Source: CP2-2F sp034432555
GTDB lineage: Bacteria > Chloroflexota > Anaerolineae > Aggregatilineales > UBA2796
Assembly: GCA_034432555.1 (NCBI GenBank)
Contig: DAOUBW010000026.1
Span: 1-64,000, forward strand
DNA length: 64,000 nt
Reading direction: 5' to 3'
The notes below the pieces were generated by a model. It made no database searches, was not told the origin of the DNA, and was given only the letters and a program-made list of their open reading frames with translations. The position numbers were made by a program, and so were the translations under genes. This document shows positions 48,497-57,269 of the stretch, piece after piece; within the stretch, counting starts at the first letter, position 1; each line of letters opens with the position of its first letter.

Positions 48497-49459
48497 CTAG
48501 GCGCTGCGTAGGCGCGTGCGCCACTCGCTCAGCACGTCGGAAAGGGATTGTGCCAAGCCGATCTGCGGCTGCCAGCCTGTGTGCGCTTGCAAGCGCGCAT
48601 AAGAACCATACAGCACGGGAATTTCAATCGGGCGCACACGCTCAGGGTCAACACGCACGGTGATAGGCGTACTGCTCAGGCTGATGAGTGTATCAAGAAT
48701 GTGTTGCATGGTCTGCGGCGCACCTGAACAGACGTTATAGACTTCGCCTGCTTCGCCGCGCTCTAGGGCGAGGGCGTAAGCGCGCACCACATCGCGCACA
48801 TCGGTGAAATCGCGGGCGGCGGCAAGGTTGCCCACAGAGACAATCGGCTCACGCTGACCAAGCTCGGCTGCCACAATTTGCGATGCCCAGTCTGGCACGG
48901 CGAAGTTTGGGCTTTGCCCTGTGCCAATGTGGTTAAATGGGCGCGCACGCACCACATGCAGCCTGTGAGCGCGTGCATACTGCCATGCCAGCATATCTTG
49001 GGCAATCTTGCTGACGCTATAGGGGCTGGAAGGAATGAAGGGCGCACGCTCGGTCAGCGGCAGGGACTCAGGGTCGGCAGCGCCGTAAATCTCGGCGGAA
49101 CTCACCACCAAAATACGCGCATCAAGGTTCAGTGCGCGCACCGCCTCTAGGAGGTTGAGCGTGCCGCGCAAGTTGATCTCTAGCGTCTCCCACGGCGCGG
49201 CAAAAGAGCGCGGCACAAATGCCTGCCCTGCCAAGTGATAAATGCGCGTTGGGCGCACCTCTGCCAACAGATCGCGCACGGCATCTGCATCGCGCAGATC
49301 AAGCGTCCAGAGTTGGCAGCCAAGCGCCGCCAAAGCAGGGCGATTTTCCGCTTCAGAAAAGAGGGTGCCGTGCAAACGAACGGTTGGTGTGTGCTGATGC
49401 AGATAGGTTAACAAATGTCCGCCGACGAAGCCGCCCGCGCCGCTGATGAGTGCGTTCAA
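48497..49459 (-). CDS. rmd: GDP-4-keto-6-deoxymannose reductase (Rmd-like)
   Basis: This 320-residue extended reductase has ISGAGGFVGGHLL, SSAEIYGAAD, SPYSVSKIAQDML with the YxxxK pair and RPFNHIGTGQSPNFAVP, a stretch typical of Rmd and related GDP-sugar reductases. With Gmd it would yield GDP-D-rhamnose; a Fcl-type fucose product is less likely because the epimerase-specific pattern is not seen. It starts at a TTG with a distant AAGGGA. The 42-base gap to gmd suggests one transcript. Confidence 0.85.
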   Translation of the reverse strand: MNALISGAGGFVGGHLLTYLHQHTPTVRLHGTLFSEAENRPALAALGCQLWTLDLRDADAVRDLLAEVRPTRIYHLAGQAFVPRSFAAPWETLEINLRGTLNLLEAVRALNLDARILVVSSAEIYGAADPESLPLTERAPFIPSSPYSVSKIAQDMLAWQYARAHRLHVVRARPFNHIGTGQSPNFAVPDWASQIVAAELGQREPIVSVGNLAAARDFTDVRDVVRAYALALERGEAGEVYNVCSGAPQTMQHILDTLISLSSTPITVRVDPERVRPIEIPVLYGSYARLQAHTGWQPQIGLAQSLSDVLSEWRTRLRSA

Positions 49460-49623
49460 TGCCGTGTCTGTCCCTTCCGCGCCTTGTGCCGTGACAGGTT
49501 ATAGGTAAGCGCGTGCTGCACGCCTAAGTGTACCGCACGCGGCGCGAATCACCTTAAACGAAAAGCCGCGAAAGGTCAAGGGAGACTAGCCGCACGAGCG
49601 TTGGTGAAGTGCGTGGGGATCAG

Positions 49624-49716
49624 CCAACCCCTATCCCTAGCCCTTTTCCCGCCAGCAGGGAAAGGGAATCAGAGCGTGCGTGAAGCCCTGCACGCAAGGC
49701 GGGACAGGATTTAGGA
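49624..49716 (-). repeat. Palindromic intergenic repeat, copy B (inverted)
   Basis: Read on the minus strand this runs CCTAAATCCTGTCCCGCC, then the first hairpin region with GTGCAGGGCTTCACGC, then CTGATTCCCTTTCCCTG, GGCGGGAAAAGGGCTAG and GGGATAGGGGTTGG. It is the full-length form and the only copy in this orientation. The remaining 160 bases of the gap before rmd show no other clear feature. Confidence 0.85.
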
Positions 49717-49748
49717 TGCTTTACACAAGTTTGATAGCACACACCCGC

Positions 49749-50630
49749 TCACCGTTGGCGTGCGATGAGTTTATAGCTCAGCCCTTTCAGCAAGCGCAGG
49801 CGCACTGCCAACCAATCGAAAGGCAGCAAGAGTCGCCCAATCAGCACAGCAAGCCATTCAGTCATCGCCAAATTGGCAATCACATAGCCAACAAAGGCGT
49901 TGTGCGTATGCAAGGACTCAATCTGGAACAGTTCGCGGATGACCTCTAGCGGCTCTTGGTGCCGACCGTAGCCTTCAAACGGACTCAAGCCGCGCGCCTC
50001 GATGCTCGCCTTCATGCGTTCGACGGCTTGTCCGCGCAGGCGCAGCAGGTGGCGCACTTTGTCGCGGTAGCGCACCTGTGTTGGCAGAATGAAGGTGAGC
50101 GCGCCGGCGATCAGTGCGTTTGGCGTCGGCGTATCGAACGGATCGCCAACGTAGAGCAAGCCGTTTGGCTTCAGGGCAGCGCGGACTCGCTCTAGCACGG
50201 CGCGCACCTCTGCTAAATGATGCAGCACACCGATCATCACAATCAGATCGTAGTGCGCTTCGGGCAGCGGCGCATAGTTAACGTCCATCACGCGGTAGCT
50301 GACGCTGCCACGCGGTGGATGTTCAGCGGCGTATGCCTGTGCAAGGCTGATCGCCTCTGCCGCCACGTCCACACCTTCCACATGCGCGCCACGCCGCGCC
50401 ATCTCCAGCGCGAGCCAGCCGGATGAGCAGCCAATCTCCAAAACGCGCCATCCCGGCTGCACCAGCGCCAAGAGCCACTCAATGGTGCGCCCATCCACCA
50501 CGGCATAGTGCCGTGTGCGGCGCATATCCCGCCAATCGGGACGCCACTTAGCGGCAAGATCGCGGGCAGCAGCGCTCCACACAGCGCCTTCCGCCGCGAT
50601 CAATGTCTGATAGTCACCCTGATCGCTCAC
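49749..50630 (-). CDS. SAM-dependent class I methyltransferase
   Basis: The 293-residue protein has the Rossmann SAM-binding motif VLEIGCSSGWLALEMARRG, the acidic strand end VEGVDVAAEA, and the motif IV-like YDLIVMIGVLHHL, so it belongs to the Methyltransf_11/25 type. The target is unknown. A C-terminal helix-rich part (about 200-293) ends AVRLRLLKGLSYKLIARQR. It starts at a GTG inside the trpB stop (GTGA overlap), so translation is linked to trpB, although a methyl transfer role in tryptophan synthesis is not known. Confidence 0.82.
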   Translation of the reverse strand: MSDQGDYQTLIAAEGAVWSAAARDLAAKWRPDWRDMRRTRHYAVVDGRTIEWLLALVQPGWRVLEIGCSSGWLALEMARRGAHVEGVDVAAEAISLAQAYAAEHPPRGSVSYRVMDVNYAPLPEAHYDLIVMIGVLHHLAEVRAVLERVRAALKPNGLLYVGDPFDTPTPNALIAGALTFILPTQVRYRDKVRHLLRLRGQAVERMKASIEARGLSPFEGYGRHQEPLEVIRELFQIESLHTHNAFVGYVIANLAMTEWLAVLIGRLLLPFDWLAVRLRLLKGLSYKLIARQR

Positions 50631-51856
50631 TTGCCCAATGCCTTGATGACTGTATCGAGGTCTTTATCGCCACGCCCGCTCACATTGACTAAGATTGCCG
50701 CCGATTTGGGCAAGGTTGGCGCAAGACGGACTGCCTCATAGATCGCGTGGGCTGATTCTAGGGCAGGGATAATGCCTTCATATTGGCAGAGCATTTGCAA
50801 GCCGTGCAGCGCTTCTTCATCGGTTGCCAAGGTGTATTCGGCACGCCCGATCTCGCGTAGGTAGCTGTGTTCAGGTCCGACGCTGGCATAATCCAGCCCG
50901 GCGCTGATGCTGTGCGTCTCGGCAATTTGCCCATCGGCGTTTTGTAGCACATACGAGCGCGTGCCTTGCAAGACGCCAAGCCTGCCCAACTGCGGATCGG
51001 CAAAGCGTGCGGCGTGTTTGCCGCTGGCAACACCTGTGCCGCCTGCCTCAACACCGATCAGGCGCACATCGGCATCCTCTCGGAAGGCATGGAAAATGCC
51101 GATGGCATTGCTGCCGCCGCCTACACACGCCACGATTGCATCAGGTAGCTTACCAACCTGATCCAACATTTGCTGGCGCGCCTCAACGCCGATCACCGAC
51201 TGAAAATCGCGCACCATCAGCGGGTATGGGTGCGGACCGAGCGCCGAACCAAGCAAATAGTAGGTGTCGCGGACGTTGGTCACCCAATCGCGGATCGCCT
51301 CATTGATGGCGTCTTTCAGCGTGCGGCTGCCCGACTCGACGGCGCGCACCTCAGTGCCAAGCAAGCGCATCCGAAAGACGTTCGGCTGCTGGCGCGCCAT
51401 ATCCACGCTGCCCATATAGACAATGCCCTGCAAGCCAAGCAGCGCGCAAACGGTGGCTGTGGCAACGCCGTGCTGCCCTGCGCCTGTCTCGGCGATGATG
51501 CGCTGTTTGCCCATGCGCTTGGCAAGCAGCGCTTGCCCTAGTGCGTTGTTGATCTTGTGGGCGCCGCTGTGCGCCAAATCCTCACGTTTTAGGTAAATTT
51601 GCGCGCCGCCGAGATGGTCGCTCAGGCGTTGGGCATAGCTTAAAGGTGTGGGGCGTCCAACGTAGGTGCGCTGCAAATGCGCTAATTCCGCCTGAAAGGT
51701 GAGGTCATCGCGCAGGGTGAGGTAGGCGGCGGTTAGCTCATCTAAGGCAGGGATAAGCGTTTCCGGCACGAAGCGTCCGCCGAATTTGCCGAAATAGCCG
51801 CGTGGGCTGGGATCATGCGGGTGTGCCTGAGCAGTCTGCGGTTCTGGGAGCGTCAC
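50627..51856 (-). CDS. trpB: Tryptophan synthase beta chain
   Basis: TrpB joins indole and serine with PLP. From the GTG at 51856 (AGAGGA nine bases upstream) it has 409 residues, normal for TrpB1. The start segment PRGYFGKFGGRFVPETLIPA, the Lys of HSGAHKINNALGQ, ETGAGQHGVATAT and the PLP phosphate loop CVGGGSNAIG are present. Longer in-frame starts at 51874 and 51925 lack support. trpA usually follows; here the next gene is a methyltransferase, and no other trp gene is in the window. Confidence 0.95.
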   Translation of the reverse strand: MTLPEPQTAQAHPHDPSPRGYFGKFGGRFVPETLIPALDELTAAYLTLRDDLTFQAELAHLQRTYVGRPTPLSYAQRLSDHLGGAQIYLKREDLAHSGAHKINNALGQALLAKRMGKQRIIAETGAGQHGVATATVCALLGLQGIVYMGSVDMARQQPNVFRMRLLGTEVRAVESGSRTLKDAINEAIRDWVTNVRDTYYLLGSALGPHPYPLMVRDFQSVIGVEARQQMLDQVGKLPDAIVACVGGGSNAIGIFHAFREDADVRLIGVEAGGTGVASGKHAARFADPQLGRLGVLQGTRSYVLQNADGQIAETHSISAGLDYASVGPEHSYLREIGRAEYTLATDEEALHGLQMLCQYEGIIPALESAHAIYEAVRLAPTLPKSAAILVNVSGRGDKDLDTVIKALGK

Positions 51857-51982
51857 AATACATAGTCCTCTCATCACGCTGGTTGGGAAGTGTGGTAAGT
51901 ATAGCGTGGCGGTAGCAAACACCAAAGTGATCAGTGGGTCTTGGCGTGGCTAGAGGCAGGGCAGAACAGCCTTGTTCAGGCG

Positions 51983-51991
51983 TGGTACAAT
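51983..51991 (+). promoter_or_regulatory. Extended -10 element for the GH13 gene
   Basis: TGGTACAAT lies 52 bases before the ATG of the downstream gene, in the divergent gap with trpB. No matching -35 box is at the usual distance. Confidence 0.4.
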
Positions 51992-52043
51992 AGGCAATTG
52001 AAACGTATTCCTAACGACTCATGCTGCGAGAAAAGAGTTGCTC

Positions 52044-53666
52044 ATGTTCGATGCGACCGGTCAATTGTGGTGGCAGCACGCTGTCATTTACCAAGTCTAT
52101 CCGCGCAGCTTCCAAGATACCAACAACGACGGCATTGGCGATTTGAACGGCGTGTTGCAACGCCTCGACTATCTGAGCGAGACGCTCGGTGTGGATGCGA
52201 TCTGGCTCTCCCCCTTCTACCCTTCGCCCGATGCCGATTTCGGCTACGACATCACCGATTTTAAGGCAGTTGATCCGCGCTTAGGCACGCTGGAAACCTT
52301 TGATGCTTTGTTGAGCGAAATTCACGCCCGCCGCATGAAACTAATCGTTGATCTGATCATCACCTACACTTCTGATCAGCACCCTTGGTTCATCGAGTCG
52401 CGCCGTTCGCGCCAGAGTGCCAAACGCGATTGGTATATGTGGGCAAGCCCGAAGCAGAGCGGCGCGCCGCCCAACAATTGGCAGAGCGCCTTTGGTGGCA
52501 GTGGTTGGGAGCTAGACGCCACCACTGGACAGTGCTACTACCACTCTTTCACCAAGCACCAGCCTGACCTGAATTGGCGCAACCCTGAAGTGCGCGAGGC
52601 GATGCTGGATGTGGCGCGCTTTTGGCTAGCGCGCGGCGTAGACGGCTTCCGCATAGATGCCGCCCACTGGATTTTGAAAGACCCTGACCTGCGCGATAAC
52701 CCGCCCAACACCGCGCCGCGCTCACCTGTTGCACGCGCACTGGGCGAATATGACTCCCAACTGCACTTGTATGACAAAGGGCATTCGGATTGCCATGAGG
52801 TCTTTCGCGCCTACCGCCAGCTGATCGACTCCTACAGCACAGCCGAACAGCCGCGCTTTGCTGTTGGCGAAATTCATATCTTTGATTGGCAAGAATGGGT
52901 AAAGTTTTACGGCGAACGCCTAGACGAACTGCACATGCCCTATAACTTCGGGCTGGTGGGCGCTACATGGCAGCCAGAAGTTGTGCGCGGCGTGGTGGAA
53001 GGCATGGAGCGCGTGCTGCCTGCCGGCGCGTGGGGCAACTACGTGCTGGGCAATCACGATGAACCACGCCTTGCCAGCCGCTTGGGCGCTGAGCAAGCGC
53101 GCTTGGCAACCTTGCTGCTGCTGACCTTGCGTGGCACGCCGACCCTCTACTATGGAGATGAGATCGGGATGCTCAACGGCGAGTTCACACCCGACCAAAT
53201 CCGCGATCCGTGGGGCAAGAATAATCCGCTGCTTGGGCGTGATCCTGCTCGCACGCCGATGCAGTGGGATGCTTCGCCCAACGGTGGCTTTTGCGCAGAA
53301 GGCGTGACGGCATGGCTGCCCACCAATCCCGATTATCCAACACGCAATGTGGAAGCGCAGCTTGCCGATCCGCGCTCGATGCTCAACTTTACACGGCACT
53401 TGTTGCGTCTGCGCCAAAGCAGCCGCACCTTGCAGCAAGGCGCTTACCGCACGTTGGAAGGCGCGCCGCAGGGCTGCTATGCCTACTACCGCACCACAGA
53501 TGGCGAACGGTTGGTGGTGGCGCTTAATTTCAATGGGCGCGAACAGGTGCTGACGCTGCCAAGCGGTGGGCGCGTGCTGATCTCCACCCACATGGATCGT
53601 GGTGGGCGCACCGAGCGTGAGCTGCGTCTGCGCGCCCATGAGGGCTGCCTGATTGCACTGGGCTAG
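52044..53666 (+). CDS. GH13 alpha-glucosidase-like enzyme with altered region I
   Basis: The 540-residue protein has the oligo-1,6-glucosidase/trehalose-synthase-like layout: WWQHAVIYQVYPRSFQDTNN at the start, a TIM barrel, and a C-terminal beta domain. Catalytic residues are Asp205 (GFRIDAAHW), Glu276 (VGEIHIF) and Asp339 (GNHDE). Conserved region I normally ends in Asn-His; here it reads VDLIITYTSD, with Thr107-Tyr108, so the His that contacts the substrate at subsite -1 is lost. Activity is probably altered. ATG 52044 is chosen over a TTG six bases earlier. Likely cytoplasmic, since no signal peptide is seen. Confidence 0.9.
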   Translation: MFDATGQLWWQHAVIYQVYPRSFQDTNNDGIGDLNGVLQRLDYLSETLGVDAIWLSPFYPSPDADFGYDITDFKAVDPRLGTLETFDALLSEIHARRMKLIVDLIITYTSDQHPWFIESRRSRQSAKRDWYMWASPKQSGAPPNNWQSAFGGSGWELDATTGQCYYHSFTKHQPDLNWRNPEVREAMLDVARFWLARGVDGFRIDAAHWILKDPDLRDNPPNTAPRSPVARALGEYDSQLHLYDKGHSDCHEVFRAYRQLIDSYSTAEQPRFAVGEIHIFDWQEWVKFYGERLDELHMPYNFGLVGATWQPEVVRGVVEGMERVLPAGAWGNYVLGNHDEPRLASRLGAEQARLATLLLLTLRGTPTLYYGDEIGMLNGEFTPDQIRDPWGKNNPLLGRDPARTPMQWDASPNGGFCAEGVTAWLPTNPDYPTRNVEAQLADPRSMLNFTRHLLRLRQSSRTLQQGAYRTLEGAPQGCYAYYRTTDGERLVVALNFNGREQVLTLPSGGRVLISTHMDRGGRTERELRLRAHEGCLIALG

Positions 53667-53671
53667 GATGC

Positions 53672-54601
53672 TTAGTGGCGTGCTTCCCACTCGCGCATCA
53701 TGGTGGCGAGAAATTCGCGCACATCGGGATCGATCACTTCGGCAACGCTATCGTAAAAGTGACCGTCCACCTCAATCCGCAAGCCGTGATCCAGCGTCGG
53801 GCGCACATGAATGCTGCGTGCTGCGAATTGCGGTGAGGCAAGCAGGCGCGCCTGCAAAAATTCTTCTATCTGGTTGGCAATGCCGCTTGGTTGCTCAGGC
53901 TCGGCGGGCTTTGCCTTTCCAAACAGACCGCGCTTGGGTGGCTCGGCAACGGGCGTGCTGGAGGATGGGCTGCTTGGCGCTGGCATAGCCTTGCGCGGCG
54001 CGGCATTCGGCAAGCCGATCATGCTGCTGAGCGTGCGGACGACGGCTTCAAAGCGGCGCTTCTGCTCAGGGTTGCCAATGGCGGCGCTGTGGCGGTAATA
54101 CTGGTCGCCAAGCTGAATAATCAGGCTGCCATCGCCCACATCGCGCCACAGGCGCATCACTTCCACGGCATCTTCGGGCAGTGTGATCGGTTGGTCGGTA
54201 GTGGCTTCAGGCATCGGAATGCTTTCTTCATAGCGTATGGCTAAGGGCGGCGTCAGCAAGGCATCTGGCACAGGCTCCGCCGCAAAGACAGCAGGCACGT
54301 GAGCAGGTTCGGGTGCGGGACTACTGCCAATCAATAAATCCAGATCGGGTTCGGGCAGCTTTGCCGCCTCTGAAAAGCGGTTAAAGCGTGAGGGCGGCGG
54401 TGTGGCAAGCTGCGGCGCAGGCTGAAACCCTGCTGTCTCGCCAAGCGCCATACGTGCCTTGCGGCGGCGCTCTGCGGCGCGCCGAAAGATCATCGTCATC
54501 AGAAAGAGATACAGCCCGCCAAAAAACAAGACGGTTAAGGGCAGCCATGCCGCTTGCGAGAAAAGCTGCGAGAAGAAATCAAGTTCGCTTGAGCCAGACA
54601 T
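53672..54601 (-). CDS. Single-pass membrane protein of unknown function
   Basis: I do not recognise this 309-residue protein. It has one N-terminal membrane segment (about 17-38) followed by a basic stretch (RRAAERRRKAR), so the rest is probably cytoplasmic. A Pro-rich linker leads to a domain around 145-195 (DVGDGSLIIQLGDQYYRHSA), a second linker, and a C-terminal domain (about 235-309) with IHVRPTLDHGLRIEVDGHFY. The gene faces the GH13 gene, five bases apart, and lies downstream of mutM in the same direction. Confidence 0.65.
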   Translation of the reverse strand: MSGSSELDFFSQLFSQAAWLPLTVLFFGGLYLFLMTMIFRRAAERRRKARMALGETAGFQPAPQLATPPPSRFNRFSEAAKLPEPDLDLLIGSSPAPEPAHVPAVFAAEPVPDALLTPPLAIRYEESIPMPEATTDQPITLPEDAVEVMRLWRDVGDGSLIIQLGDQYYRHSAAIGNPEQKRRFEAVVRTLSSMIGLPNAAPRKAMPAPSSPSSSTPVAEPPKRGLFGKAKPAEPEQPSGIANQIEEFLQARLLASPQFAARSIHVRPTLDHGLRIEVDGHFYDSVAEVIDPDVREFLATMMREWEARH

Positions 54602-54650
54602 TACAGATTGCCGTCCTTTTCTGCACCGTTAAGGCAATTATCAGGCATTT

Positions 54651-55478
54651 TTATGGCGTTTGGCAAGTGGGGCAAAAATGTGTGCCGCGCTGACCAACCC
54701 GAATCGTGCTGATGGGCGTGCCGCAAATGGGGCAAGGGCGCGTATCACCACGCCCACGATAAGCCCGTAAGTGATTCTGTGCCTCGCCACGCGTGCCATC
54801 CGGTTGGCGGTACCAGCCAATGCTGGCGCCCATATGCGCCAGACCATCGTTCAGTGCCTGCCGCACCGCGTGATAGAGCCGTTCGCGCTCTGCCACGCTC
54901 AGGCTGTCGGCACGCCGCAGCGGATGCAGCCGCGCAATATGGAGCGCCTCATCAGCGTAAATATTGCCCACACCGGCGATGAATGCCTGATCGAGCAGCA
55001 GGCTTTTTAGCACGCCGCTGCGCCCTTTCAGGCACTCATTGAAGGCTGCCAGCGTAAAGTTATCATCCAAAGGTTCAGGTCCAAGCGGTGGCAGCACGTC
55101 CGCAGGCTGCGCTGCCAACAGCACACGCCCAAAGCGGCGCGCATCCGAAAAGCGCAATTCCGTGCCGTTATCCAGCGGAAAGCGCACCCGCAGCCAGCGA
55201 TCCATCGGATTCTCTTGCGCGGCGGGCAGCACGTAGAGATGTCCCGTCATTTTGAGATGGATGATGAGCGTATCGGCACTGAGCTGAAAGAGCAGGTATT
55301 TGGCGCGGCGCGTTACAGCGCGGATGGTTTGGTTGGCAATGCGTGCGGCGAATGCTTCCGCCTCAAGGTTGATCATGCGGCGTGGCGGCTTCGGAAAGTG
55401 CGCGCTGAGAATGGTACGTTCGGCAAGCGGCGGGCGCAAGGCGCGCACCGCAGTTTCGACTTCAGGTAGCTCAGGCAT
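54651..55478 (-). CDS. mutM: Formamidopyrimidine-DNA glycosylase
   Basis: MutM removes oxidised guanines and cuts the DNA backbone. After removal of Met the protein must begin PELPEVETAVRALR, which fixes the start at 55478 and gives 275 residues; the longer frame from 55526 would block the catalytic N-terminal Pro. It also has the Lys of HLKMTGHLYV, GVGNIYADEAL and a C-terminal zinc finger with CPICG and CPTCQ. No unusual features. Confidence 0.95.
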   Translation of the reverse strand: MPELPEVETAVRALRPPLAERTILSAHFPKPPRRMINLEAEAFAARIANQTIRAVTRRAKYLLFQLSADTLIIHLKMTGHLYVLPAAQENPMDRWLRVRFPLDNGTELRFSDARRFGRVLLAAQPADVLPPLGPEPLDDNFTLAAFNECLKGRSGVLKSLLLDQAFIAGVGNIYADEALHIARLHPLRRADSLSVAERERLYHAVRQALNDGLAHMGASIGWYRQPDGTRGEAQNHLRAYRGRGDTRPCPICGTPISTIRVGQRGTHFCPTCQTP

Positions 55479-55569
55479 TGGGCTGTCGTTCCCAGTCAGA
55501 TTGCTGCATTGGCGTGTCAATTTCAAAAAATGAGTAATGGATACGGGCGCAACAGTAACATTTACCCTA

Positions 55570-55658
55570 CCCTAAATCCTGCCCCGCACACAGGGCGGGA
55601 CTTCACACATGCTCTGATTCCCTCTCCTCGCTGCGGGAAAGGATTAGGATAGGGGTGG
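55570..55658 (+). repeat. Palindromic intergenic repeat, copy C
   Basis: It runs from CCCTAAATCCTGCCCCGC through CAGGGCGGGACTTC, then CTGATTCCCTCTCCTCGC, and GCGGGAAAGGATTAGGATAG to GGGTGG. Both internal hairpins are present with some mismatches. It lies in the 386-base divergent gap between mutM and the P450 gene, which otherwise holds only the P450 promoter candidate and an AT-rich stretch. Confidence 0.85.
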
Positions 55659-55768
55659 ACGGCGTCGCAGTTGTTCATGCGCCTCATCACACTTAACTTT
55701 CTTTACTGATTGTGCCGCAAAGACGCCGCACCTGTTGTTACAGTTCTATCAGAATTTTTATACGATTT

Positions 55769-55798
55769 TTGCAACCTGCCATAAGAGTTTGTGATAAT
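55769..55798 (+). promoter_or_regulatory. Candidate promoter for the P450 gene
   Basis: TTGCAA (55769-55774) and GATAAT (55793-55798) are 18 bases apart, and TGT before the -10 gives an extended form. The start codon is 67 bases further on, and the region is AT-rich, as in strong promoters. Confidence 0.5.
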
Positions 55799-55864
55799 AT
55801 TCACATACAAGACCGTCTCAATTGTTCTCGATCCTAAATTTCAGCTCAGAAAGTCAGGTGTATT

Positions 55865-57241
55865 ATGGCATCCCCTCAGAATGTGCCGCCCGGTCCCGTC
55901 TACCCAATGTGGGTCATACGCTTCATGCAAGCCATGCCTTTCAAAATGCGCCCGGACTCAATGCAAGTTGCAACAGACACTTTCAAGCGCTTTGGCGATT
56001 TTGCCTGTATGCGTGTTGGTCACAAGCTGGTCTTTCAGATCAGCAACCCAGAGATTGCCCACCAAATTTTGGTGACGCAAGCCGATCAGTTTCATAAGGA
56101 TGATTTATTAAACCGTTCGCTGCGCCCGATCACTGGCAACGGGTTGCTGCTCAGCGAAGATGATTTCTGGCGCAAACAGCGCAAATTGGCACAGCCTGCC
56201 TTTCACCACAAGCGCATTGAGGCATACGCCGCCGCTATGGTCGAAGAGACAGAGCGCGTGCTTGCCACCTGGCAGACCGACCAGCCCTTCAATGTGATGG
56301 CTGAGATGACCAAACTCGCCTTGAACATCGTGGCGCGCACCATGTTCAGCGCCGATGTGAGCGATGTGGCGTCACGAGTCAGCCAGTTGGCAAGCATCCT
56401 GCTGGAGGCTGCCAACAATCGCGTAGCACTCTTTACCACCCTGCACGACCTATTGCCGAGCGCCAACAAACGCCAAGAGAAGCAGGCACTCCGAGAGATT
56501 GATGCCCTGCTTAACCAGATCATCCGCGAACACCGCGCCCGCGGCACCGATAACGGCGATTTGCTCTCTATGCTGCTTGCCGCCAAAGATGAGGATGGCA
56601 ACGGCATGAGTGACCAACAACTGCGCGATGAGGTCATCACGATCTTTCTTGCCGGGCATGAGACAACCGCCGTCACACTGGCTTGGGCGTGGGCGCTTTT
56701 GGCGCAGAATCCTGAGGTTGAGGCGAAACTGTGGGCAGAACTGGACAGTGTGCTAGGCGGTCGCCTACCGACTTTGGCAGACTTGGCGAATTTGCCCTAC
56801 ACCGAGATGATCATCAAGGAGTCCATGCGCTTGTATCCGCCGGCTGGCGGCGTAACGCGCACACCGCTGACCGATATTCAGGTTGGCGAGTACGTGATGC
56901 CCAAAGGCTCTAATGTGTTCGTCAGCACGCAAGTGATGCACCGCGATCCGCGCTACTTCCCTGAGCCAGAGAAGTTCATCCCAGAACGCTTTAGCAAGGA
57001 ACGTGAGGCGGACATTCCGCGCTATGCCTATATGCCGTTCGGTGCAGGTCCGCGCATCTGCATCGGCAACGCTTTTGCCATGCTGGAGGCACGCTTGCTG
57101 TTGGCAACCATCGCGCAGCGCTTCAAACTGTCGCTGGTGGAAGGTCATCCCATTGTGCCTGAGCTGTTGTTCACCATCCGCCCGAAATATGGCGTGCAGG
57201 TGGTGGCAACGGTGCGCCAACCCGCTCTTGCCCCTGCTTAG
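55865..57241 (+). CDS. Cytochrome P450
   Basis: This 458-residue haem mono-oxygenase has the I-helix AGHETTAVTLAW, the ExxR motif in IKESMRLYPP, the PERF segment and the haem loop FGAGPRICIG with Cys399. No membrane anchor or fused reductase is present, so it should be soluble and use separate redox partners, none of which is nearby. The pattern resembles the CYP102-like/CYP4-like fatty-acid group, but the substrate cannot be told. AGGTG lies upstream of the ATG. Confidence 0.94.
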   Translation: MASPQNVPPGPVYPMWVIRFMQAMPFKMRPDSMQVATDTFKRFGDFACMRVGHKLVFQISNPEIAHQILVTQADQFHKDDLLNRSLRPITGNGLLLSEDDFWRKQRKLAQPAFHHKRIEAYAAAMVEETERVLATWQTDQPFNVMAEMTKLALNIVARTMFSADVSDVASRVSQLASILLEAANNRVALFTTLHDLLPSANKRQEKQALREIDALLNQIIREHRARGTDNGDLLSMLLAAKDEDGNGMSDQQLRDEVITIFLAGHETTAVTLAWAWALLAQNPEVEAKLWAELDSVLGGRLPTLADLANLPYTEMIIKESMRLYPPAGGVTRTPLTDIQVGEYVMPKGSNVFVSTQVMHRDPRYFPEPEKFIPERFSKEREADIPRYAYMPFGAGPRICIGNAFAMLEARLLLATIAQRFKLSLVEGHPIVPELLFTIRPKYGVQVVATVRQPALAPA

Positions 57242-57269
57242 GCGGAGAGTGTGATAGTAATTTCACCCC

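Noticed and set aside
49460..49620. Small inverted repeats and GC-rich motifs upstream of rmd
   Set aside because: The stems are short and imperfect, and no promoter boxes with correct spacing could be defined.
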